From an uncultured Clostridia bacterium (lineage in GTDB: Bacteria; Bacillota; Clostridia; Oscillospirales; CAG-272), in the NCBI GenBank assembly GCA_947588825.1, contig CANPZU010000006.1, forward strand, positions 1 through 64,000: a stretch of DNA of 64,000 nt, in the 5' to 3' direction. Below the pieces are notes generated by a model. It ran no database searches, was not told the DNA's origin, and worked only from the letters and a program-made list of their open reading frames with translations. The first letter of the stretch is position 1. Each line of letters starts with the position of its first letter. The position numbers and the translations under genes were made by a program. Below, in pieces: positions 39,204 to 47,193 of this stretch.

Positions 39204-40611
39204 AATACTTGGTCAATTCTTTATATAACGTCTTTCCGGCGTCGTTTTTCGGAATTTCATCAATCACCTTGACCTGAAAAGCTACGGGATTGAGTTTAGT
39301 TTTCTTGATTACAAACTCGCGTACCTGCTCGGCAAGCGTTCCATTGGTCAGGAAGATATACATGTGGTCGTCAACGCCTGCGCTTGCCGCTTCAACTCCG
39401 AATTCGCCCTTGATCATACGGTCTACCTCGTCGAGATTGACGCGGTTTCCGTATATCTTCAAGAAACGCTTTTTGCGGCCCACGATATAGTAATAGCCGT
39501 CGTCATCGAACTGCGCCATATCGCCGGTTTCAAGCCTACCGTGCCTTTCGTCGCCAAGGATCAGGTCATCGCCTCTCTTGGCATATCCGAGCGTTACGTT
39601 TCTGCCTTCATACACAAGTTCGCCGGTCGTATGCGGTTCGGTGATGATCCGACCCTCGGCGTCGATAAGACTGAATTTCCCACCGGGAATGGCGATCCCC
39701 ATGGAACCTTTCTTCTCTACCGCCTTTTCCGGGGGCAGATACCCCATCCGGGCGGTCGCCTCGCATTGACCGTACATCACCACAAATTCCCTGCCGTTTT
39801 CCTCGGCATATTTCGCAAACTTTTCGTGAAGCTCCGGGAGTATCTTTCCTCCTGCCTGCGTCATCGTGCGGAGCGAAGGCAACTTCATCCGGTAAAAACG
39901 GAGTTTGTCCAGCATCTCATAAGTATAGGGAACACCGCCGAAGGAGGTCGCCCCTTCATCTTTGAAAAAGCTCCAGAATTCTTTTTGCATGAGCGTTTTC
40001 TCAGTCACAAGGATCGTCGCACCGACAAGCAGATGACTGTTGATGATGGAAAGTCCGTAGGTATAATTCATCGGCAGCGTTGTGATTGGCCGCTCGGTTT
40101 CGTCAAGGTGCAGATATTGCACAATGGACCCCGCATTGTCGAAGATGTTTTCATACGACTGACGGACAAATTTCGGAGAACCCGTTGAGCCGGAGGTGGT
40201 GAGCAAAAGTCCTAATTCGTCATAAAGCGGATAATCCTTGCCGTATCCGGTTTCCAAAAGGCAGTAGTGATAGGACGAATAAACCGCTTTCATCCCCTGA
40301 AATCTTTTCTGCATATCTTCAGGAACCCACAGATACTTCGGAGAATAGGTGTCCAAAAGATTCCGGAGCAGATCATCCTCCAGATGGCTGTTCAGTAGAA
40401 CAGGAACAATCCCGTTGCGAATAAAAGCCGTGTATCCAACGACCGAGCCGATTTCGTTTCTGCAAAGGGAAAACACCAGACAGCGCTGCCCGATGCTTTC
40501 GGCAATCCGATCCGTTTCTTCGGCAAGACGGCGATATGTAACCGATTGTCCGTTATCCTCTTTCAGAGCAATGTTCTCCGCAAAGCTCTCAAGATCCCAA
40601 CTTTTTCCCAT
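39196..40611 (-). CDS. AMP-dependent acyl/amino-acid ligase
   Basis: 471 aa; LLLTTSGSTGSPKFVRQSYENI, GRLETGDMAQFDDDGYYYIVGRKKRFLKIYGNRVNLDEVDR, KNDAGKTLYKEL. Confidence 0.9.
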   Translation of the reverse strand: MGKSWDLESFAENIALKEDNGQSVTYRRLAEETDRIAESIGQRCLVFSLCRNEIGSVVGYTAFIRNGIVPVLLNSHLEDDLLRNLLDTYSPKYLWVPEDMQKRFQGMKAVYSSYHYCLLETGYGKDYPLYDELGLLLTTSGSTGSPKFVRQSYENIFDNAGSIVQYLHLDETERPITTLPMNYTYGLSIINSHLLVGATILVTEKTLMQKEFWSFFKDEGATSFGGVPYTYEMLDKLRFYRMKLPSLRTMTQAGGKILPELHEKFAKYAEENGREFVVMYGQCEATARMGYLPPEKAVEKKGSMGIAIPGGKFSLIDAEGRIITEPHTTGELVYEGRNVTLGYAKRGDDLILGDERHGRLETGDMAQFDDDGYYYIVGRKKRFLKIYGNRVNLDEVDRMIKGEFGVEAASAGVDDHMYIFLTNGTLAEQVREFVIKKTKLNPVAFQVKVIDEIPKNDAGKTLYKELTKYYE

Positions 40612-40853
40612 CAGAATTTTACCCCATATTCCTCTTTTGAAAGGATCTCTTTGCCTTTTTCGTAGGAATTGAAGTCAATAATGTCGTCGGTGTCCATCAT
40701 AATGTCGAATGCGTCCTCAAGGGCGGCAATTAAGCCCATGTGACCGACGGAATCCCATGCTTCGATGTCCTGATATTTCAGTCCTGCAAGCTGTTCTTCG
40801 GTGATTTCAAACGTTGTGATAAATGCGCTATTGTACTTTTCGAGGTTGGTCAT
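40611..40853 (-). CDS. Acyl carrier protein
   Basis: 80 aa; EAWDSVGHMGLIAALEDAFDIMMDTDDIIDF with DSxxxM phosphopantetheine site. Confidence 0.9.
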   Translation of the reverse strand: MTNLEKYNSAFITTFEITEEQLAGLKYQDIEAWDSVGHMGLIAALEDAFDIMMDTDDIIDFNSYEKGKEILSKEEYGVKF

Positions 40854-40854
40854 T

Positions 40855-41835
40855 TCAGATTTCTCCTTTATTCATGTGCTTAATAACTTTATCCGCGATT
40901 CTTTCCGCAGTAAGACCGCTTTCCTTCATTTGATATGAATAACTGCCGGAATGGACAAAAACATCACTAATGCCGAATGGGATCACCGGCTTATGCTGTC
41001 TCTCTTTGCACAACACCTCTGCGACCGCTCCGTAAAGACCGCCAATAACGCTGTGTTCTTCTGCGGTAACAAGAAGCCTGTGCTTTTCACTAGCTTTCAT
41101 TATTGCTTGCATGTCTAACGGCTTAATTGTATGCATATTCAAAACTGTACAAGAAACACCCTTGTTTTCCATAAGTTTTGCTGCCTGTATAGCATGGGAT
41201 ACCATAGAACCAGTTGCAATTATGCAAACATCCTCTCCCTCTTGAATTGTTACAGCTTTTCCTATTTGGAAGTCGTAATCTTCAGAATATACAATTGGTG
41301 TGTTCTGTGGTCCGGTCAATCTAATATAAGTTGGTTCATCCGTTTCAGAAGCAGCAAGCATAGCCTTTATTATTTCTGTACAATCGGCCGGTGAAATAAT
41401 AGTGATATTCGGCAGAGCACGCATAAATGCAATATCTTCAACGCTCATATGAGTCGCGCCCAAAATACCTGCGGCATATCCTGCTGTCAGGCCAATCAAC
41501 TTGATAGGTAGCTTCATGTAGGACATATTAACTCTTACTTGGTCGGCACATCTGGATGTGCAAAAACTTGCATAAGTGTTGGCGAATGGAATAAAACCTT
41601 CTTTCGCCAAACCTGCCGCGGCTCCAATCATATTCTGTTCCGCGATTCCGAAATTATATAATCTATCCGGATAAGCTACCTTAAATCTTTCCAACCCGGA
41701 AAAAAAACATAAATCGGCTGTCAGCATCAGTACATTGGGATTTCTCTCCGCCAACTCAAGTGCTGCTATCCCATGAGCCCCGCTGGGGCCTAGAAGTGAC
41801 CATTTTCTGATATTTCTTTTTGTATATTCAATCAC
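40855..41835 (-). CDS. Transketolase-like C-terminal subunit
   Basis: 326 aa; RLYNFGIAEQNMIGAAAGLAKEGFIPFANTYASFCTSRCADQVRVN. Confidence 0.9.
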   Translation of the reverse strand: MIEYTKRNIRKWSLLGPSGAHGIAALELAERNPNVLMLTADLCFFSGLERFKVAYPDRLYNFGIAEQNMIGAAAGLAKEGFIPFANTYASFCTSRCADQVRVNMSYMKLPIKLIGLTAGYAAGILGATHMSVEDIAFMRALPNITIISPADCTEIIKAMLAASETDEPTYIRLTGPQNTPIVYSEDYDFQIGKAVTIQEGEDVCIIATGSMVSHAIQAAKLMENKGVSCTVLNMHTIKPLDMQAIMKASEKHRLLVTAEEHSVIGGLYGAVAEVLCKERQHKPVIPFGISDVFVHSGSYSYQMKESGLTAERIADKVIKHMNKGEI

Positions 41836-42662
41836 TTGGCGACCTCCAGTTCCTCTAACGCTTGCTCATAAAGCTTCTTGGTAAGACTGGCGTTGTGGTA
41901 TTTCCAATTATTTTCCATAAAAGAAACGCCTCTCCCTTTGATCGTATGAGCCAATATTGCAAGTGGTCTCTCTCCAACATAATTATAAGCTTCAAGAATG
42001 GAGCCTATATCATGGCCATCAATAGAAACAGTTTTCCATCCGAAATCTCTCCATTTGTTTTCAAACGGATTCAAATTCAAGATTTCGTTGGTGTCCCCGT
42101 CATATTGAATCCCGTTGACGTCTACAATGGCGACCAGATTGTTCAGATGGAAATGTGCGGCACTTGCCGCCGCTTCCCAAACCGAGCCCTCATCACATTC
42201 GCCGTCGCCGAGAAAAACATAGACGCGCGACTCTGCATTGCCTTTTCGACGCAGCCCAAGGCAAGTACCTACTCCTAATGAAAGCCCTTGCCCTAAACTG
42301 CCGCTTGCAAATTCAATCCCCGGAAGGCCATTTAATGAGGGGTGTCCTCCAAGGCGACTGCTGTCTTTCTTAAATGTTATAAGTTCCTCAGTCTCAATAG
42401 CGCCAACCTCAGCCAATGTAGCATAAAGTGCCATTGCCGCATGTCCTTTGCTGAGAATTACTCTGTCGCGGCTTTCCCAGCACGGGTTTTGAGGATCATA
42501 TCGAATACAGCCCAGATAAAGACAAGCCAGAAGCTCTACCATAGAAAGACTGCCACCAATATGCGCTCCTGCATTTCCTGTCTCATATGTCATTTTCAAA
42601 ATTTCACGCCGGATCCTTGCTGAAGCTTCTGTACATCGTCTTACGGTATCCTCGTTTGCCAT
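41832..42662 (-). CDS. Transketolase-like N-terminal (ThDP-binding) subunit
   Basis: GAHIGGSLSMVELLACLYLG, GSLGQGLSLGVGTCLGLR, VYVFLGDGECDEGSVWEAAASAAHFHLNNLVAIVDVNG; start MANED after GGAGGAATATAAA. Confidence 0.92.
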   Translation of the reverse strand: MANEDTVRRCTEASARIRREILKMTYETGNAGAHIGGSLSMVELLACLYLGCIRYDPQNPCWESRDRVILSKGHAAMALYATLAEVGAIETEELITFKKDSSRLGGHPSLNGLPGIEFASGSLGQGLSLGVGTCLGLRRKGNAESRVYVFLGDGECDEGSVWEAAASAAHFHLNNLVAIVDVNGIQYDGDTNEILNLNPFENKWRDFGWKTVSIDGHDIGSILEAYNYVGERPLAILAHTIKGRGVSFMENNWKYHNASLTKKLYEQALEELEVAK

Positions 42663-42663
42663 T

Positions 42664-43410
42664 TTATATTCCTCCATCCACACGGATCACCTGACCTGTA
42701 ATATAGCTTGCCAAATCACTTGACAGAAAAGCGCATACATTAGCTACTTCTCTCGGCGTTCCTACTCGTTTCATAATAACCTTTGCAATTATTTCATCTT
42801 TTAACGCGGGATCGATTTTTCCGCCCATATCCGTATCAATGATTCCGGGAGCAACAGCGTTGACTCTGATGTTGTAAGCTGCTAACTCTCTTGCCAACTT
42901 TTTTGTTCCGCCAATAACCGCCGCTTTGCTTGCCGCATATTCATATTGCGCCGGAGTCCCGTCAAGAGCAGCTATGGAAGATATATTTACAATACTGCCG
43001 TGATTTTGGCTTATCATAATTCTTGAAATATATTGCGTAAGCTGTGTCAGAGAAAAGAAGTTTATGTCGAAAACTTTTTTCATTTTATCGATTGTCGTCA
43101 TACTGAAACTGGTACTTTCTTCTGCAATGCCTGCAACGTTTACTAAAATGTCAACCGGCAGCCCGGTTTTTCTGATATCCCGCACGGCTGCTTTTATCTC
43201 CTGCGAATCAAACAAATCAAAATAAATCGGAAATATGTTTACGTGGTTTTCTTCACTGATAGCAGCAAGCTCACATTCAAACTGATCACTCTGCTTTCTA
43301 GCACAGGCGAAAATATTCGCTCCATTCTCTGCAAAAACTCTTACAGTTTCTTTTCCGATCCCTCTGTTGGTGCCGGTAATAACTGCTGTTTTGCCCATCA
43401 ATCCGCACAC
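42664..43410 (-). CDS. SDR-family oxidoreductase
   Basis: 248 aa; KTAVITGTNRGIGKETVRVFAENG, ILVNVAG, YEYAASKAAVIGG. Confidence 0.92.
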   Translation of the reverse strand: MCGLMGKTAVITGTNRGIGKETVRVFAENGANIFACARKQSDQFECELAAISEENHVNIFPIYFDLFDSQEIKAAVRDIRKTGLPVDILVNVAGIAEESTSFSMTTIDKMKKVFDINFFSLTQLTQYISRIMISQNHGSIVNISSIAALDGTPAQYEYAASKAAVIGGTKKLARELAAYNIRVNAVAPGIIDTDMGGKIDPALKDEIIAKVIMKRVGTPREVANVCAFLSSDLASYITGQVIRVDGGI

Positions 43411-43437
43411 ATTAAATACCTCTCAAAAAAATTTTAG

Positions 43438-43930
43438 CTACACAGTATATCCTCCGTCAACTCGCATGATCTGTCCACGAATTGATGGATGATCCAAAAA
43501 ATGCTACAGCATTAACTACGTCTATCACATTGCCATGCTGTCTTAATGATGTCTTTTGCACAATATTATGAATTAAGGCTTCCGGCTTATCTGCATTTAT
43601 ATCTGTCGGAATATATCCGGGAGCTACTACATTAACGGAAATATTATAATGACACAGTTCTTTAGCCATAACCTTCGTGGCATATATCAAGGAGGCTTTT
43701 GACGCTCCGTAGAGAATGTTTCCTTCTTCTATTTCTATTTCCATGTCTCTTACAGACGCTATGTTTACGATTTGCCCCTCTTTTTGTCCTGCCATGTGCC
43801 TCGCAACATATTGAGTAAACAATAGCGTTCCAAAAAAATTTACATCAAAAATCTTACGCATTTGTTTCGTAGAAGCCATCAAAAAGGTACTGTTTCCGGT
43901 TACACCCGCATTATTGATGGAGCATCAGTA
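43438..43930 (-). pseudogene. Second SDR oxidoreductase, 5'-truncated at a G9 tract and 3'-frameshifted
   Basis: INNAGVTGNSTFLMASTKQMRKIFDVNFFGTLLFTQYVARHM...LYGASKASLIYATKVMAKEL; Rossmann N-terminus absent; C-terminal RGQIMRVDGGYTV in a different frame from FFGSSINS. Confidence 0.85.
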
Positions 43931-43939
43931 CCCCCCCCC
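43931..43939 (-). repeat. G9 homopolymer (C9 on + strand) at SDR pseudogene 5' boundary
   Basis: catcagtaCCCCCCCCCgagaatgtttctc. Confidence 0.9.
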
Positions 43940-43980
43940 GAGAATGTTTCTCTAACACACTCCTTTAATGTTTTTCATAA

Positions 43981-44718
43981 CTATTGATTCCTTTGCTCAT
44001 GTTTTATCAAAGCATACGATGTATCGACCGTCTTAAAACCAAACATCTCATGTATTTTCAAAATCGGCAGATTGTTGGAAGATACTCCAGTGATCATTTT
44101 TTTATAGCCGAGCTTTTGGGAAGCCTCAATTGCTAAATATAGCGGTGCAAAGCCAAAACCTTTGTTAGCGAATTCCGGTAAGACGCCTCCTAAAAATGCT
44201 TCTACAATGTCCTCCCCGTGATTCACCAGAATATCAAAGCCGACGGTCATTCCTTTGTATTTTGCAAGCATCATTTTGGCACCGGATTGAATCACGTCCA
44301 TGGACCAAAGCGAATACCTTCTTCCAGCCATTTGGGGCCCAAAATAAGGATCAACCGAAACTTTATCGGTGGTGAACATTGTTCCTGTTTCCACTATCGA
44401 CAATACTTCTTCAACTTGTTTCTCATCTGCAAATGTATATGATATATGAGGTATAAATCTATCGAATATTTTGGGGACAGTTAATACCGACAATTCTGCC
44501 CTCAATTGAATATTCATTTCTACAAAGGCAAAGCCATCCCTTTGAGCCCCTGTTAACGCATCTGTATTTCCGCTTTCTATATGAAGAACTTTATATTCCG
44601 CTGGATGGCATAAGATGGATTCTCTTATGGAATCCCAAGATTCATTTCTATCAACATAGAATTCGCATCCAACTACATTAAGGTTTCTTTGTTCCCACGG
44701 GGCTTCTTTGATCTTCAT
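43981..44718 (-). CDS. GNAT-family acetyltransferase (WecD-like)
   Basis: 245 aa; FLGGVLPEFANKGFGFAPLYLAIEASQKLGYKKMITGVSSNNLPILKIHEMFGFK. Confidence 0.8.
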   Translation of the reverse strand: MKIKEAPWEQRNLNVVGCEFYVDRNESWDSIRESILCHPAEYKVLHIESGNTDALTGAQRDGFAFVEMNIQLRAELSVLTVPKIFDRFIPHISYTFADEKQVEEVLSIVETGTMFTTDKVSVDPYFGPQMAGRRYSLWSMDVIQSGAKMMLAKYKGMTVGFDILVNHGEDIVEAFLGGVLPEFANKGFGFAPLYLAIEASQKLGYKKMITGVSSNNLPILKIHEMFGFKTVDTSYALIKHEQRNQ

Positions 44719-45367
44719 CGTTATTCACCTGGCTCTTTTCAATAATTTTCTTTCCATCTTCATCACGATATACACCCGTTCCTAATAATACCGTTTTTAT
44801 CGTCATTACAATGATTTTGACATCCAGCATAAAGGATACGTTTTCTGCGTAATAAACATCCTCTTGATATCTGTCATGTATTTCAATTAGATTCCTATGA
44901 TAAGCCTGACTATAGCCAGTTATTCCCGGCAAAACGGTCAGTTTCTTTTTTTCATAATCTGTCATTGCAGATATTGCAGCAGGCAAATCCGGTCTTGGCC
45001 CCACAAAACTCATATTTCCTATTAAAACATTGATAATCTGCATTAACTCGTCTATACTCGTTTTCCTGAGCCAACGCCCTGTCCTTGTTACTCTTGGATC
45101 ATCCTCGGCATTATATGTCGTTCCGTCCTCATTCCTGAGATCGGGGGCATTTACTTTCATTGACCTGAATTTATACATCGTGAATACTTTTCCGTTTTTT
45201 CCAAGTCGCGGAGCGTTATAAAATACAGGACCTTTATCTTCTAATACGATGATTGGAGCAACAATAATAAATACCACAAGTAAAATAGGAAGAGCCAAAA
45301 TTGAAAAGAAAATATCCAATAGTCGTTTTATATACTTTCTGTATATTCCTATACTTCTTTTCTTCAT
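44678..45367 (-). CDS. Bacterial sugar transferase (initiating phosphoglycosyltransferase)
   Basis: 229 aa; YIKRLLDIFFSILALPILLVVFIIVAPII, KNGKVFTMYKFRSMKVNAPDLR, WLRKTSIDELMQIINVLIGNMSFVGPRPDLP. Confidence 0.94.
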   Translation of the reverse strand: MKKRSIGIYRKYIKRLLDIFFSILALPILLVVFIIVAPIIVLEDKGPVFYNAPRLGKNGKVFTMYKFRSMKVNAPDLRNEDGTTYNAEDDPRVTRTGRWLRKTSIDELMQIINVLIGNMSFVGPRPDLPAAISAMTDYEKKKLTVLPGITGYSQAYHRNLIEIHDRYQEDVYYAENVSFMLDVKIIVMTIKTVLLGTGVYRDEDGKKIIEKSQVNNDEDQRSPVGTKKP

Positions 45368-46584
45368 ATGTATTCCTTTAGAATTTCTGTGTACTGTTTA
45401 ATCACATACTCCACATCCTCATCGGAAAGACAAGTATGCAGCGGTAGAGTAATCTCGTTCGCATACTGTCCATACGCGGTTGTATAGTCCTTAATGTCAA
45501 AGCCGATCTTTTTGTACGCCGTGTGCATGGGCAGTGGTTTATAGTGAACATTTGTCGCAACGCCTTGTTCCGCCATCTTGATGATGATTTCATTCCGCTG
45601 TTCTGGCGTGATACCCGGCACTCGTGTGATGTAAAGATGCCCCGACGATTCGTATTTATCAGTATAGTGATTGAGCGTTTGAATCCCCAGCGGGCGGAAT
45701 GCTTCGTCGTAACGGCGGATGATCTCTTTACGGCGCTCAAGCATTCCCGGATAGCGTTCGAGTTGTTTCAGGCCGATTGCACCCATGATGTCGGTCATAT
45801 TGCATTTATAGTAGGTGCCGACAATGTCGTACTCCCACGCACCGAGCTTTGTTTTCGCGAGCGCGTCTTTGGACTGCCCGTGAAGGCTGAGAAGTTGAAG
45901 CTGGTGGTATATTTCCTCATCGTCGATACCGTCGATTGTTCGCCAAGTCAGCGCACCGCCCTCGCCGGTAGTAAGATTTTTCACCGCGTGGAAGCTGAAG
46001 CTGGAAAAGTCGGCGATACTGCCCACCATCCTGCCATGCCACTTCGCACCGAAGGCGTGGGCGGTGTCCGCACAGACGGCGATTCTACCTATTGCGGCTT
46101 GAATATCGTTAGACGGCTTGAACAGGTGCTTCTTGTTGTTTACTATCTCAAATATCCTGTCATAGTCGCACGGTACGCCGCCGAGGTCGACGGGAATGAT
46201 CGCCTTTGTCCTCTCGGTAATCGCCCTTTCAACGGCGTCATAGTCCATCTCCAAGCCGTCGGGCTGTGTGTCGATCAAAATCAGCTTCGCTCCGACATGG
46301 CAGACCACCGACGCGGTGGCGGTGTAGGTATATGCCGAAGTGATGACCTCATCGCCCTCGCCGATTCCCAATATTCTAAGAGCCATCTCTGCGCAGGCGG
46401 TCTGGGAATTGAGGCAACACGCCTTGCTCACGCCTATGTAATCGGCTATTCTTCTCTCAAGTTCCTTGACTCTCGGTCCCGTCGTGATCCAGCCAGATCG
46501 AAGTGCTTCGGCAACCTCTTCTATTTCAAGCTCGCCCACGTCCGGCGGACTGAACGGAATGATTCGTTGTTGTGTTTCTATCAT
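45364..46584 (-). CDS. DegT/DnrJ/EryC1-family aminotransferase
   Basis: 406 aa; IIPFSPPDVGELEIEEVAEALRSGWITTGPRVKELE, SFSFHAVKNLTTGEGGALTW. Confidence 0.93.
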   Translation of the reverse strand: MIETQQRIIPFSPPDVGELEIEEVAEALRSGWITTGPRVKELERRIADYIGVSKACCLNSQTACAEMALRILGIGEGDEVITSAYTYTATASVVCHVGAKLILIDTQPDGLEMDYDAVERAITERTKAIIPVDLGGVPCDYDRIFEIVNNKKHLFKPSNDIQAAIGRIAVCADTAHAFGAKWHGRMVGSIADFSSFSFHAVKNLTTGEGGALTWRTIDGIDDEEIYHQLQLLSLHGQSKDALAKTKLGAWEYDIVGTYYKCNMTDIMGAIGLKQLERYPGMLERRKEIIRRYDEAFRPLGIQTLNHYTDKYESSGHLYITRVPGITPEQRNEIIIKMAEQGVATNVHYKPLPMHTAYKKIGFDIKDYTTAYGQYANEITLPLHTCLSDEDVEYVIKQYTEILKEYI

Positions 46585-46626
46585 GAAAGCATACTTCCTG
46601 TTTACTATTCTTTATTTCCCATATTT

Positions 46627-46887
46627 TCAGAAGAAGCTCGGCTCCGCGCCGTTCTTTTCTGCATATTCCTTCGCCCATTCGGAGTTTAAGTCTGCGATAG
46701 GTACTCGCCATGGGGTCAATTCAAGCACAAGCTTTCCGTCCTGAACAGAGATAGAGGATACGGTGTGATTTGTATATAGTCCTGCCTTTTCAAGATCTTC
46801 CTTGCACTTGAAAATCTTCTTTTCTCCGTCTGTCACACAGACAAACTCGCCGCAAAGCAACGGCAGTATTTCTTCGATTCTCGTCAT
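46627..46887 (-). CDS. Hypothetical 86-aa protein
   Basis: First gene of the sugar operon after the intergenic region, directly upstream of the aminotransferase. Confidence 0.55.
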   Translation of the reverse strand: MTRIEEILPLLCGEFVCVTDGEKKIFKCKEDLEKAGLYTNHTVSSISVQDGKLVLELTPWRVPIADLNSEWAKEYAEKNGAEPSFF

Positions 46888-46960
46888 ATTTCCCCCTCCT
46901 TTTTATTTTGCTTTTAAAACGGTTATATAGAAGGCTCGTATTGCGTAGGACACACCCGAA

Positions 46961-47086
46961 TCAATGCACGCCAAAAAGACCGCCATAAATCGGAATTTTA
47001 TGCCGATCAATTTGTTCAATTGTTGAGATAATCTTTTTTTCAATCCGTACATCCGGGGTTTTGGGGTATCGTTTCTTTTCTTCCAT
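46961..47086 (-). CDS. Possible 41-aa small ORF
   Basis: MEEKKRYPKTPDVRIEKKIISTIEQIDRHKIPIYGGLFGVH with AGGGAGA upstream; not in the ORF track. Confidence 0.35.
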   Translation of the reverse strand: MEEKKRYPKTPDVRIEKKIISTIEQIDRHKIPIYGGLFGVH

Positions 47087-47143
47087 CAGAATCTTTCTCT
47101 CCCTAAAATCATCCTACTCTTTGTCAGAGAGAAGTAGGTTTTA

Positions 47144-47152
47144 CCCCCCCCC
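47144..47152 (-). repeat. G9 homopolymer (C9 on + strand) upstream of the sugar operon
   Basis: ggttttaCCCCCCCCCgcaaaaaaattagaaattttttg. Confidence 0.9.
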
Positions 47153-47193
47153 GCAAAAAAATTAGAAATTTTTTGTCGGTCTGTTTTATCGAT

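Noticed and set aside
45523-46689. 388-aa plus-strand ORF
   Set aside because: Antisense of the DegT aminotransferase gene.
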